Assembly: GCA_023101725.1 (NCBI GenBank)
Contig: JALJCO010009025.1
Span: forward strand, 124,001-188,000
Direction: 5' to 3'
Source: Atherinomorus stipes
Taxonomy: Eukaryota; Chordata; Actinopteri; Atheriniformes; Atherinidae
Length of the DNA stretch: 64,000 bases
Shown: piece by piece, positions 1-13,600 of the stretch
How positions within the stretch are numbered: position 1 is the stretch's first letter
Layout: the number at the start of each line of letters is the position of its first letter
Made by a program: the position numbers and the translations under genes
Notes under the pieces: generated by a model
Seen by the model: the letters and a program-made list of their open reading frames with translations, nothing else
What the model was told of the DNA's origin: nothing
Database searches by the model: none

Positions 1-400
1 TTGATGCTTCAGATCCCTGTATTCTTCCCATGAGATGAGGCCCAGATTCAACTCTCAGGTCCAGCTCCACCCACCTCTCCTTTTTTTGGGACATCCCTTT
101 CAGCTACAGTTCATCAACTCTTACTGTAGACATGCTTACTTGTCCACTTTTTCTCAAATCCTTAAAAACAAACTGTTCTAAATATGCTGATTTATTAGCT
201 AATATCACTTTGGGAATCACCTTGTTGGTGAAAAATGTTGTTGTACTCTCTGCCTGTTGCCAGTAAGTGGGGTTTGTTTCCTGTGAGGGTTGGACTCCTG
301 CCCTTTATCACTGATTCTGTTCATAACTTATGGAGTGTGAAGCAGTTGGAATAAAATTTTGCATCTCCAAATCCGAAACCGTGGTCCTCAGCCAGAAATT

Positions 401-1759
401 CCCTTACCAAAAAGTAGTGTATGTAAGTATGCTTTAAGTATACTAATTTTACTTTCAGTTTACTATTTATTTACTTATCAGAAATATACTTAAAGTTTAC
501 TTGGCATTTACTAATAAATGTACTAGAAGTTTAACATATGTAGCCTATACTTATATTTAAACTTTTGAACAATATACTTTAGTAGTAGTACATTTATGGT
601 ACATTTTCAAACATACTGGTTTCTTTGATACTAAGAGTTTAAATGTTACTGGGCCATTTGGTGGAGTCAAATAAAACATCTGAATTTGTTTTTGACATAA
701 ATTTGTAATATTTTCTTTACTCAGCATTAAAGGTGAAGTAGAAGAATAATAAGGCAATTTTCAGTATATTTGAAAATGTATTTTTAAACACTAAAACTAT
801 ACGTGTATTATCAGTAAACTCATAGCAAACCTATAAGGTCACTTTCTGTATACTTTAAAGTCTACTTCGCTGTTGCTAACTTAATGACTTTGTCGCTATA
901 TTTAGCAACTTTTCAGACAAATCTAGCGACTTTTCCTGGTGATCATGCAGACAGATAAAGTTTATATCGCTCCACCTGTCATCGGGTGCTGCATGCCGTT
1001 CCTGCTGTCCCTTTGCAGACAGCTGTCCTCCTGAGCTGCTGTGAGATGACCACGCCCTCTCATTCAGATCATTTCCCATGATGCCTTGTGGCACAACTGG
1101 GTCTTCTTTGCACCATGACTTAAATGTGTATGTCACCACTTCAGTACCCTTGTTAATGAACAATATAGCATGTCAGTGAGTATATGTTGCAACCAAATGA
1201 TACTGCGCATGCATGAAAATGACTGTTTGGTTCAGTGACGTTATTTAGCGACTTCTGGTGACTATTTTGTTTAGCAATAGCAACTTCTCTGGCTAAAGAG
1301 TTGACCACAGTGGTTTACTTTCTTAAACTAAAAGGGTATTGAGAGGTTTACCACTAGAAAACTAACAGTATGCACAGAAGAATACTTTTAGTAGACTTAA
1401 AAGTGTACTTTGTAGGAGTAAAAGTAAGCATAAAGTTTTAGTACGAGTAAACTGACAATCTACCTAGAGGTATACTTTCAGTATACTTTAAAATGTGCTT
1501 TCTAAAAATAAGTAAGCTTGAAGTTTTAGTACGAGTACACTCACAGTATACCAGAAGATTACTTTAAGTATACTTAAAAGTATACTTTTAAATACTTAAA
1601 TTGGGCCAATTTAGTCCCAAGAAGTAAACTTGTTAGTATACTGGTAGTACACTGAGAGCAGTGTACTTGGTAAATAAAAGTACACTTGGGGGAAATACTT
1701 TAGTATACTTGAGTATACTTAATGACATGTACTTAAGGAATACTTCTTTTTGGTAAGGG
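401..1759. mobile_element. inverted-repeat DNA transposon rich in AGTATACTT motifs
   Basis: The ends are CCCTTACCAAAAAGTAGT at 401 and, inverted, CTTCTTTTTGGTAAGGG ending at 1,759. Between them, dozens of degenerate copies of AAGTATACTT/TTAAGTATAC occur on both strands. No transposase frame is visible. No clear target duplication was seen, and the family is unassigned. Confidence 0.75.
866..1296. mobile_element. nested inverted-repeat insertion
   Basis: The interior of the 401-1,759 element loses its AGTATACTT motifs here. It starts with GCTGTTGCTAAC and TAGCGACTTTTCCTGGTGA and ends with the mirror-like TAGCGACTTCTGGTGACT and AGCAATAGCAACTTCT. This looks like a non-autonomous element that jumped into another. 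Confidence 0.5.
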
Positions 1760-1919
1760 TTGATGGAGTGCTTTTTCTTTGTCAGGAATGAAGTCTTGTC
1801 CCAAGTAGAGGAGTTCTTCATTAGTGAGGGAAGGATGGAGTGGGATTGACAGGCGAATGGGTGCAGGGTTAGGGTCATGAGCTGTGTGATTTACCAAAAG
1901 AATACAAGCAGCAGTGAAT

Positions 1920-2270
1920 TTGCTCTGCAGGACGGCCGGGCTCCCTCTGATAGATGTGAAAAGCTTGGTTATTTGGGAGGGGCTCAGAGTAGAGCTGCTG
2001 CTCCTCTGCATCGACAGGAGTCAGATGAGCTGGCATCTGGTTAGGACGTCCCCTAGACACTTTCCTGGTGACGTATTCTAGGCATGTCCCACTGGGAGGG
2101 AGACCCTGGACACACTGGAGGGACTTCATCTTTCAGCTCGCCTGGGTACGCTTCAGGATCCCCCTGGACGAATTACTGTAGCAAATGCAGCCGGGGAGAT
2201 GGAGGTCTGAGCTACTCCCACAACCCAACCCTGGATACGTGGCAGGAAAACGGATGGATGGATGTATGCC
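1920..2270 (+). mobile_element. Rex3/RTE-type LINE 3' fragment
   Basis: The sequence corresponds to the end of the reverse-transcriptase reading frame common in fish genomes (degraded HLVR..P, GDVF.ACPTGR segments). It runs into a GATGGATGGATG tail at 2,252-2,266, typical of Rex3. The frame is full of stops and shifts. Confidence 0.75.
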
Positions 2271-3227
2271 TGTCAGACTGTGTTATCTTCAGTAATTTAT
2301 GTTGTTGAAACTAAAAAAAGGGGAACATATTATGTGTTTTTGTTACTGGCTAATAATGACAAAGTGTCTCAGGAAAGAGTTTGAGAATGGTCCTTTGCTA
2401 AGTTGTTTGGTAAACAGTTTGCCTGTTGCCTATTTTATGAGTTTATTTTTTTTAAATAATTCAGCTGAAGCCTTTTTAAATAAAGTGTCTGACTTTCATA
2501 CAGTAGGTTAATTTTCATAGATTTTTAATTTATTATTTCTTTTGTCAGATTCAAGTTATTTCTGTGACCACTGTGAGTTTTTCTTTTATTAACCGAGGGG
2601 TACCAACAATTTTTCCAGCGTCTGAATGTACTATAGACACAACACTGGTCCATTACTTAGGTTAGGAGCCTTTTTTTTTAGGCTTAACAAACTTTCTCCA
2701 GAAAGTCTGGAGATATATCTGAATTATTACTGAACTATAACTGAAAGCCACTTCAAGGGATTATATATTACAATATGGCTCTGGGGGGAAATAATATAAA
2801 GAAATGAAGGGTAGCATAGAACATACACACACTACTGTATTGTTTAAAAATAAATGCTGCATGCCTTATTTTCAAGTTAATCATGCAGATTCACTCTTAG
2901 TTTGGCCTCATTTGATATTGATCACAGATAGTTCTTTAAGTGATATTTTTTTCTGTTTTGAGGATGAAAATACTGTATATATTATATGACATTAAGATAT
3001 ATACCATATGTGGGATTTGGTGTGTGTGTCTACAGTTGGGAGTGAATTAGTACAAGCACAACAGTCAACCCTCTAAGCCATTTTCAGTTGTAAAGATGAA
3101 AAAGAACCTAAAAAAAAACTTTCATACTGGTTCAAAAGGGAAAGGTTTTCCACTGACAGCGGTATTTAAATAAACATTCACATTAAGTCCATATTTCACT
3201 GGGATTTGCAGCTTTAAAAAAAGCCCC

Positions 3228-3302
3228 AAGTAGGAAATGAACCAATAATCTTCTTATTGATAGCACATTTCTAAACCTTCTGAGCCACAGAGCCACGTTA
3301 TC
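3228..3302 (-). repeat. tRNA-like SINE head remnant
   Basis: On the minus strand, GTGGCTCAGAAGGTTTAG resembles an A box and TGGTTCATTTCC a B box at tRNA spacing. Too decayed to be a working tRNA gene. Confidence 0.4.
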
Positions 3303-3639
3303 ACATTTGGGAACATCTCAGAATAAAGTGGATGTTCTGCTTCTGAAGAAGTCAAGGTCTAACCTTCTCAGCACTGGTGGTTATAGGTCACGACTGCCAG
3401 TTCAGTTTCTTAGTTTACATTCATGCAACTGTTCCCATTATGATGTCCTTGAGGCTTCTCGGCAGCACAGAGCCTGTAGATTTCCATTCTTGGGACATTT
3501 TGTATGAAACATTAAATGCAATAAATTCTTGCTTATTTCAACAATAATAAAGATAATGATAGTACATTTGGCTGATAGAGTGCTATAAAATATACTCAGC
3601 CTCTATGTTTAAAGCTCAAAATTAATATTTGAGCCATTT

Positions 3640-3800
3640 TTGTGATGAACCGATGACCAGTCCAGTGTGTTCCCCCTCACAACCCTGCACTGGAACAAAC
3701 AGGCTGAATTTGAGACATTTCTTGAAGCTAATTAAACAACTTTATCGCTTTGAGTGTGTAGAAAAGCATGATATAAATTGAATCCATTACTGTTATTATT
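3640..3800 (+). repeat. LINE 3'-tail-like remnant
   Basis: GATGACCAGTCCAGTGTGTT is followed by CTTTGAGTGTGTAGAAAAGC, GATATAAATTGAATCCATTA and a TTATTATT run. This resembles the 3' ends of fish L2/Rex1-type LINEs. Confidence 0.5.
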
Positions 3801-4392
3801 ATTAATTTTATGTTCTGTAACACATTGATGTTTCAACATTTTAGTTGCTTGAAAAAGGACACAAGGAAAACTTCATATCACTCAGTTTTCAAAACTTAAA
3901 TCCTGGTTTATTCCCACTGGGAGAGAGGAGGAGTCAAAAGTACAGACTGTAAGATTTTAACTGTTATTTTCTGATCACTTTTTGCTGTTCACATCATGAA
4001 CTATAAATTGTTGCATTATTTTCATACAAAGCTGTTTCATTCTCTAAATATTGGTTTCTATGATTTGATTAATCAATTATGTTGTTGCTGTTGTCGTTTT
4101 AGCTCTTCCACTCTGCAACCCAAGACAATTTTATAAAGATGTGACAAGACCATCAGTGCGGGGAAAAGTTCCCCAATATATTCCAGGAGCAAAGACAAAT
4201 TCTGCCAGTTTTGCGTGACCCTTAAAAAAAATCTATTTAGGCCCTTAAATAAGAGTAAAGTGGTGTACAACATCACATCTCCTCTGCCTCTGAGCTTATT
4301 TATTAAAGTAATCGTCCTTACAGCATCATTTAGTGGGTTGCAGGTCGTTAAAAACTGTTCCTAATTTAATTGCCTATAAACAACCAAATTAC

Positions 4393-4602
4393 CTGAGTAG
4401 CTGTAGCCACAGAGTGGCTCATGGCCAATGGGAGAATAAGGAGAGCATCTGAGTGGCTGAACGTAGCTGTCGCTGGGGAGAGACAGCATGCGTCCCATGC
4501 TCAGCAGGTTGCCATGGGAACACTCCTCATCGTCAAGTTGCACCTGCCACATGAGATCATCACCACTGTCACTGTTACAGCCACTTCCACTACTTTCTCC
4601 TC
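4393..4602 (-). CDS. cacna1h: cacna1h exon 33: C-terminal tail
   Basis: The exon encodes [20 protein letters not shown] and [25 protein letters not shown] matches the Cav3.2 RMLSLPNDSY motif, so this frame is genuine. The acceptor choice ACGTGGAG|GAGGAG is inferred. The end is a clear donor, TACTCAG|GTAATT, so at least one further exon must follow beyond it. Confidence 0.72.
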
Positions 4603-7600
4603 CTCCACGTAGAATAGTAAACAGTCCCAGTTTGTTACCTGTGCAGGTGTGACTGCATTCAGCTCCAGGTCCCCACCCACAGATGTGGTGCTGAGGCGGC
4701 GGTTGGCTTCCTCTCGCTCCCTCTCTCGCCTCTCCTCCATCTCCCTCCTTTCCTCCATCTCCTCCAGCTGTGCCTCCTTGTTGCTTTCCTCCAGGTGCTT
4801 CATCAGAACAGCAACGACCACGTTAACCAGCACAAACTGAGCCGTGAGGACGAAGGTGACAAAGTAAATGGGGGAGATCAACGGCAGGTAGGTAAGGCAG
4901 TGGCCGTCCTGTGGGCGACACTCACGTAGTGTGTCCTAGACAAAAAAAGGGAGGAAGACAGAGCGCAAGCAATTTTGATAGTTAATATTACAGTAATCTG
5001 TACATGCAATATGTTGTAGTTCTTTTCCCCTCCAACAGGGGGAGATGCTGATCTGAGCATGATCTGAGACCTTGAGCCTGTCACAGAAGAGTAATACACC
5101 CTGTAATGTCAGCAGCTCTTAGTCTGTCATAAAAACAGTGATCTGCTCTCTGCTTAATGCTGCGCCAGCCTCTTATCTGATGCTCAGAGACACGCATCAC
5201 GTACTCACACACAAACATGCACTCTGTGGCCGATCCATCTTTTTAAAAGTTCCCAAGGAAGATATAGAGAGCTAACCTTCATTATCCCATTCCAGTTGTC
5301 CCCGGTGGACACCCTGAAAAGTGTGAGGAAAGCCATGCCAAAGTTGTCAAAGGTAGCGTGGCGACTAAGACCCTCACATGGGTTCTCATCTGAACACTCT
5401 AAAAGAAGATGAAAAGAGTGTTAGAGATAGTAAATGTGAGGGAGGAAGGCAAGGAGGGAGAGAAAAGAGAGTTGTGTGTAGATTAGAGCACTGATTGACA
5501 TAATTAACGTGTGCAAGTCAACAAAATTTATTCGTGTTATGCAATCCACAGACATCTCACCAGAGTCAGCTTAGGCATACGCACACACATTCCCTCTTCA
5601 GCACTGTGCATGCACTCTCGCACATGCCTACACGTGCATGCACACACACACACACTAACCCAGTTTTCCAAAGAGCTCAACTCCCAGAGCTGCATAGATG
5701 AAGAACAGCAACATGAAGAGTAGACCCAGATTCCCCACCTAGACAGACACATTACACACATACACACAGATATATACATTGTGTGATACACAGAAAAATA
5801 GACATGAACAGTATACATCAAGAGAGACACAAACATGCAAACAGAAAGAAAGAGCCTATGGACAGAGACTGCTAAACCTTACTGCAATGATGTTCTGTGC
5901 TTCTGAAAAACTAACAGGAGACATTAAAATACCTGGAGTAGAATAAGGTTTCGGTTTGTGAAACAGCCTCAATTCAGCCCCAGTCGATTTCAAACATGCT
6001 TATTTTAACCATGACACCATTCACACTTCGCTTTCCTTGACTTGTGTTAGGAGGTATATAGAGATGTCTAATCAGATGATGGATAACCGAATGATGAGGA
6101 GAAGGGGAAAAAGCACTCGGACACCACTGAACAGAACTGATTTTGATCCCTTGCAGCAATGATTCACTTCAAAGACAACTTTGTGCGTGGGCAGGCAGTA
6201 AAGAAGGATCATGGATATTTTTTCTACACTAGTGAATCCCACTGATGTGTTGGAATACCTGCACAAAGGAATACAGGATTAAGAAGGGATGTTGTGAGGC
6301 TACTCAAGCTTGGAAATGATTTTCTGTAATTGTGGAAAGAAATATTTTAAAAAATTAATTCAGTTGCAGGTCAACAGCAGAATCTAATTTCAAACCTGCC
6401 ATATGTGTTTGCTATTTTTGGGTCATGAGGGGTTCAGACCCAGAGGGCAAGACCCAGACTGTGTAAGAGCTAAGAATGTCCTGGTCTGACCCTTAATATC
6501 TGATCAGGACATTAAGGGGTTTTTGAATGGTAGGTCTGGGGGTCAGTGAGCACCCCTCAGCCCCTGATCTTGGTCTTGTTTTATGTCAGCATAATGTTGT
6601 TCAATGGACAGATAAACACTACTGAAGCTGTTTCCAAACATGCTGCTCATAATTTTCACAGACCTTATTTAGGAAACAAAAAAAAAAAGGAAAGAGAGCG
6701 AGAGATCTATAGTAGGGGTGACATGTGGAGGATATCCTGGCTGGCTGTGTGTCAGAGGGTGTCGTGGGCTGCATCCCTTTCACTGCGGCCTGTAGTGGGG
6801 GATGGACAGGCTCATCTAATACCAGGGGATGGTTATTAGCATTACCTTTATTAATATAATTATCATTACTACTTTATTGACATAATTGTTATCATTATTA
6901 CCATTATTATTACAACTACTGCTGGTACAATCATATTGTTACTATGGCTACCACCACCAACACTGTGATTTAAATATGACCTCATATTCCACTCTATGGA
7001 TCATTTTTTATCTCTACCATTATTACTATGATTACTATTGTTACTACTTATATACATATAAATACTTATATACATTTATACGCACACCTCTGTCAATTTT
7101 ACCCCTCAATTATTTCTCTTTCTTCTACTTTCTTTCTCTTTATCTACATACATTTTCACCCATATATTTGGCACCATCACGATTATGCGCAAGAAAAAAA
7201 AAACATAATGTTCACAGACCTTATTTTCTAACAGTGTTTAAAACAACAGCAACTCACCAATAACACTGAAGCAGTGGCAGATGAAGGAATAATGTTCAAG
7301 GGAAGACAAGCACTTGCCCAAAAATGATGCATTCACATTCATTATAGAACAAATATCATTTGCTTTTTTTAAAGTTTGTTTTTCATTTTCTGTTTATTTC
7401 TGTAATGTCAGTTTTTACCGCTGCGAGTGTGTAAAGTGTATCAGTGATTGTCTGCCAAAAAAATACAGAGATAAACTATTTTACTTTCACTGTAATTTTG
7501 GCATCATAGTTTGAGAGTCTGTTTTCTTTCCTTTTTTTTTATATATCTTTTTAATATTTCAATGAAATATTGAAATTTTGCCGTTCATATGAGGGAAACA

Positions 7601-10600
7601 AACATTCCAAGTTTCAGGAACGCTGAGAGAAATGGGCTTAAATTCTTTCACACTGACGTGCAGGACTGATATTGCTGAAGGGGGAAACATTTTTACAGTA
7701 TGAGCCTTAAAAGGCTGTGAACTCATTGCAATCCCCTTCATTAGTTGTGGAGGCATTTCAATCAAAACTATAAACGTTTTATGACAATCAGTTCCATAAC
7801 AGAGAGCATTTACCATCTCTGCGAATGATTTGGACTGACAAGAGTACTGTAGGTGATGTCATATCCGACCTATTCCACATGTCATCTAGAAACAGGCGGT
7901 TCTGCCCAATCACATAAGTGCAATTGTCTGTACCTAGTGGCATATTTTGTTGTATGCAGCTTCCAGCGTTCTGGTAAAACACTACGGATTTGGCAGCATC
8001 TTACAATCCAGCCTCAAAGGAAAATAAAGTGCTTTGTGGTGTCTTTGTGTATGATAAAGCTTTCAGACTGGCTCATATTATATCTACTCAGAGATATCTG
8101 AGAGGAAAACAATCCCAACAATGCTGCAATAAAACCATGTGGCATAAAGGCACCATCCAACTGGTGATTCAACAGCAACATAGGTCAATTAAGGATACAG
8201 TAAGCAGCCTTTAGCTAAATAAGAGGATGCCCCCATTCTTTTGTAATAATTATTTGGTGTTACCCCAACCGGTTTGAGAGAACTGTGACATTAGAATATC
8301 ACGCAGGAGACAGTCTAGATGAGTCTAGAACTGCTAAATAAGCAAGCAGTCTATATTTGATCAGTTCAGGACACCACTGAAAAGAAATGATTTCCTTCGA
8401 CAGCATCAGAGCTGCTTCTTACCTGAGGCAAAGCTTGCATCACTGTATCCAACAGAGCTCTCATTCCTGTGGCCATCCTCAGCAGCTTCAGTGCTGAAAC
8501 AGTGCAAGGTGTCAGCTCGTACCGGCGCACGCATCATCGTCTTTGTGTGCTGATGTGTTTGTGTCGCTGTGTGTACCTCGTGTTATCCTCAGGACTCTCA
8601 TGATGCGTATGATGGTGGGGTTGATGGGTAGGGAAGCACTCAGATCTATTTCCTCCAGTGTGATTCCCATGATAGACAGTAACACAATGGCGAGATCTAG
8701 CTGATTCCACCTGAACACAAACAGCAAAACAGTTTTACTCTCACAAAGGGTGAAAATTGTTGATGGCTTTTGTGTTCAAGTGAGAGCGTGATTACCTTTC
8801 TTTGAAAAAGCGGCGCAAGCCAAAAGCAATAAGTTTCAGAATGGCTTCGATGACAAAAACCAGAGTGAAGACGTAATTGCAGTACTTCAAAATCTCCTCC
8901 AGGTACTGCAGGACACACAGAAAAAAACCCACTTCAAAAACCCCACTGTGGCTGCACTGTACCTCCACATAACACTTCATTATTATGGTTCTAGGACAGG
9001 TGGTAGTAGGAGTTGCCATGGTTACCTGAGGCTGGTTGTAGTGCTCCATGCTCATGGTGAGGAGGTTTGTAAAGATGATGATGGTGATGAAGAGATCCAG
9101 GTAGTGGCTGGTACACAACGTGTGTATGGAGCGGCGCATTGGGGAATAGTCAGAGTAATATGGCTTTTCCAGGGCCCCTGCAACACACACACACACACAC
9201 ACACACCACACAGTCATTAAAATGCTTCTGTGAGAAAAATATGATATGGACTATGAAGTCACTGATGAAATTGGTGCCAAGTGGCACTCTGCTGAGCATG
9301 TGTGTGTTCAGACTAAAAGTGCCACCTCAGGAATTCATTCCTATCCATCACACACACACTCTTTCTGTGGCACCTCAAGGTGTCTTTGGGCAGAAACCCT
9401 TGCTGTCTGCTGCCAGACAGTTAACTAAGAGGAAAGCACTACTAGAGATTACACTGCAGAAAAAGAGAGGAGCAAGTGAAAAACAAATGTGGAGCTGCAA
9501 CAGATAGAGACAAGCCAATGTGTGCAGGACCTGAGTGTGTATATTTTCAACTTAAATTAGGTGTTCATGTGGAAAAGAAATGTCTGAGAATCCATGATTG
9601 AGTGTAATATGACATGAAGACCATATGGTCATGGATAGGTGGATATACTTGTGTAATGTAAGTCTCTCTCTTAACAAGTGAACTCATAAAGGTCCACTAT
9701 TTGAAATGTAGACATCAAACAAAAACAACAACGCCCCATCTTACTCATCTCACCTGCAGGAAAAGTGACTGCACAAAACATGCAACGCAAATCAATGTGG
9801 TCAGCTGTAGAAAACAGAAGGGGACCCTCCCAACGTTTGGGCATACGTAGATGACTAATCCTTTACAACCACACTTAAACATACCTTTTGAGATTTTTGC
9901 CAACTATTTATAATTATCCTGTGAGATCTAACAAGCCATCAAAGTAAACTAAAAATGGAGGCAGCTGCTCTGCCATCTTTGAGTTACTGTAATAATGAAC
10001 CAAGGAGAATTAGAGATGCACCGATCCGATACCCGGATCGGATATCAGTTTGGATATTGACTAATTAACTGGATCATATATTGAATGAATGAGGCTGATC
10101 CAGTCATTTCTGCTTTTTATTAATATCATAATTAATGTACACTGTGAATTGTAGATAAATTAAGTACATTTAATCTGTACATTAAATCCTTTTTTTAAAC
10201 ACGGCTAAATGTTTATGCCAAGCCTGATGCTTTCACTCACATGGCAAGGTACAGTACATTTATTCAACAGTTGTATCGAATTGGTATCAAATATCGGCCG
10301 AAACACTCAGCCCAGGCATCGTTTCGGACCAACACAATGCAACCTAATCAAGCACAGGTGTGGTGAGCTTGTGATTGCAGCTTGCTACAGTTAGTTCAAG
10401 GAAAAATGAACATAATCATAATTACAGTCAAGAATTTGCTGCTTCAGTAAGGACATCTAAATATGAATGAAATTGCATAATAAGCAGCACAACAAAATCA
10501 TTTTGTCTTGTTTTCATTTGGTTTTGACAAGAAAACAGTTTGACAGTCAAGTGAAACTGCAGAAACTGATAACTATTCTTGTGGCCAGCGAATCCCTTAT

Positions 10601-13600
10601 ATTTATTCCCCTGTTTAAAATGACTGAAAACGTACCTGTACAAAAATGCAAATAAAGATGATAACCTGATAACTACACAGTTGAGTCAGTTTAAAAAAAG
10701 AAGTAAAGGGGAGCGGGTGAAATGCTTCACTTGATGGTGATTAGGACATTATGACTGTTTGTAGTGGCCGGTTTTGGCTTTTGTTGGCAATAGTTTCTGT
10801 GTTTCTGAGGCAAAATAGTACCTTCACATGGATCAGAATTGTGATCTTGCAGTGGAAAGTGGCTGTTTGTTTTCTTTCTTTCTTTTTTTCTTATTTTCTT
10901 TCCTCTGGAAAACTTTGTGAGGTCAATGAAAAGTGGCAGGAGAAATTTGGAATGATGTTGAAAAGACAACCACACTTAAAACTACAGCTGTTTAATAAAT
11001 ATTCTATTAAAAATGTATAAGATGTTCCCCTAATGTAATCTTACAGTATAACACTGTTACACAGACATCATGTAACAAAGCGTTATGTAAAGATATAATG
11101 TAAAATATTAATCATCATCAAGGTTTGTCATAAAGGAAGGACCAAAAAGTCACAGATGAAAAACATATTGTCACAGACTGCTCACTCTCACTCTTCTGTC
11201 TCCATATTTAACCACAACTGGATAAACATGGCTGAGCATTGCTTTTAAGTTGTAGCTGCAAGGAATTGAGGGATGGAATTATCTCCGTTTTTCATAAAGG
11301 ATGGTCTGATGTATCTTATGCTAAATGAGAAAATGAAGGACGCACTGGAGCTCCTTTCCTTATTATTTGTAGAATTCAAACAGTTCTTATCATGGCTGCA
11401 GCTCAGATATTTGTGGGTAGTTTCATGCAGTAAAATAGCTATGTGTCTTTTTTTTCAGTGTGTTGTTAAGTAGCCATATTTTTAATGCTGTTAATAACAA
11501 CTTCCGCTACATTTCTTTTGGCGCACAGTCATTAATTTGTATCTGTTTATGACTGAGGACAAAAAATTTGAGTTGTAATTTCTGCTTCAGACTCCAAAGG
11601 AGAAAAGAGGTAAAAACACTAAAAGCTAGTTTTGCTAATAAACCTCTTCCACGGCGAAGGACCTGATAAGCGAGCTGAGAAAAGAGCCACGCATAAATCA
11701 ATGAAAATCTCCCCAGTTTTCTCACTTCTCCTCCTTTTCTCCAGTCGCTTCTGTCGTTTCTCCTCCCTCAGTCGGGCCTCCTCCTCCTCCTGCTGCTGGC
11801 GACACTTGTGAAAGTTTTCCACCACCACACCCACAAACATGTTGAGCACAAAGAAGCTGACGATGAGGAGGAAAGAAATGAAGAACAGCAGCATCCAGGG
11901 GTTGTTGTTTCTTATTGGCTGCAGCAGGAGACGGTGAGGAGAAAGGAGGGAGGTGGTTTGGGGAGGAATTGGTGGAACGGAAGGACCAAAGAGGGACGAA
12001 AGTGAGGAGGGGTGAAGATGAGGAAAAGGAGAGCATAAACAAAGAGACAATGTAAGTCCTGAGTCAGCAGTGAAACTGCCAGCACTGTCAACTCAGAGCT
12101 ATTCATCCATCTGCCTTTTTTTCTTTCCCTACACTTCCTCACATATTTTCTGAAGTATTTCTCCTTTCTCGTTCAAACAGACATGATCAAAGCTGCCTGA
12201 AATACTACTTTCACCATCTGCATGATTCTTACAGTATGCTTCCCTCAAATTTATTCCTTTATTTCTCATCCCGTCGCTCCTGTGACTGTGTGTGTCCTCA
12301 CCTGCTGGTCCACTCCAACAGCATCTAGGCCATCGTACATGATGCTCACCCAACCGTCTTTACAGGACAGCACAAAGAGTGACATCAGCGCCTGGATGAA
12401 TGAGACACAGAAATGGGTGCCATGCTGCAGTTCAGCTTGTATGAGCGGGCGTCAAAGCCAGACGTGTGGGCGAGTTACAAACCTGTCCCAAGTTGTCAAA
12501 GTTGTATTTCCGCCTGACCCAGCGGTAACCCGCCTGCAGACATTCGGTTTTATTGGTGATGTTAGTGACATTAAAGCCGTCACAGTAGAAGAATTTCCCT
12601 TTAAACAGCTGCACACACAAACAGGCGAGTTCACAAATTAGAACGTACAGAAGTAGTGCAACCTCAGGAAAATGTAAACAAAGCATCGAGAAGCGGAGAT
12701 ACGGGTGCATTGTTGGTAGATAGTAAATTACTCAGCAACAAGCTACAGAATCATTTATCATAGTTAAGATTTCTAGGTACCATCTTGTCCTGTCTGCATA
12801 AATACAGCAGCATTTCAACATGCTGTTTTCTCATTAGAGAATAATCAGGTGATGGTGTGTTTTCAGGAAATGCATTTATGTTGATTAATTAAGGCTCATC
12901 TCCAGGGCTAATTTTAAAGAGCGTGTCTTAGGAAATATTTACAGAAATGGAAACCATCTTAAAGAAGTGGGCAGGCTTCAGAGCGGACAAATTTTGAGAA
13001 AAAAAATTGCTTAGATAAATATTTTGAATATTATTGTACCTAGTTGTTCCCCAACCTTCATTCAAAGATCTTTAAATGAAGAAAGTGCAATATTAGCACT
13101 TTATCTGACCACCAAATTTACTGTACAATCCATATAATCTTTTCTTTTTATGATTTTTAAGAATTTTAATGGTCAAAGCTAAAGTTTTTACATAGTTAAC
13201 ATTTTCTGATAAGACTCCATTTCTCTTTCATTCCTTTGTTTTAAACCATCTATTTATCAACTGATTTATAAAACAGCCATCTAGATAAATATTTTTTAAT
13301 TCTAGTTTTTTTCCATAAATAATGAAGTAGTCGTTTTTAATAAATTATAAATAATTAAGTTAATTAACCCAACAATATAAAAAATTCAGGATAAAATCTG
13401 CTTTAAAAAGAAAATGTCAGCACAATCCCTGTATTGAACCATTGTTTTTTAAATTACTTCCAGGGACTATGTTGCATAATCAGCAGCTCATTTGCATTTT
13501 TTTCCCCAATTATTCTTTTCATTTTTTATTACCTGGAGCTGCTCTGAGCTGTGCACCATTTATTTGAAACCACTGTGATTGGTGTCTTTCAGAAAACAAC

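Larger units (their letters stand above)
1..4392. other. cacna1h last visible intron or 3' region; no coding sequence recognised
   Basis: No exon with Cav3.2 C-terminal similarity was found here on the minus strand. The stretch holds an AGTATACTT-rich transposon, a Rex3-like LINE tail, a tRNA-like SINE remnant and a LINE-tail remnant (listed separately). The remaining exons probably lie left of the window. Confidence 0.6.

Noticed and set aside
3228..3302. Functional tRNA gene on the minus strand
   Set aside because: A and B boxes are degraded and the arms do not pair well; more like a SINE head.
4073..4276. Minus-strand open frame downstream of exon 33, tested as the next C-terminal exon
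   Set aside because: No similarity to the Cav3.2 tail and no acceptor in suitable phase; it looks like chance.
7266..8214. Open frames in intron 29 as possible extra channel exons
   Set aside because: Exons 29 and 30 join in phase at the conserved LPQ-VGN site, leaving no room for an extra segment.
8792..9217. Single long minus-strand frame covering exons 26 and 27 together
   Set aside because: Both exons have proper splice sites and the 120-nt between them encodes non-conserved sequence; it is an intron that happens to be open.
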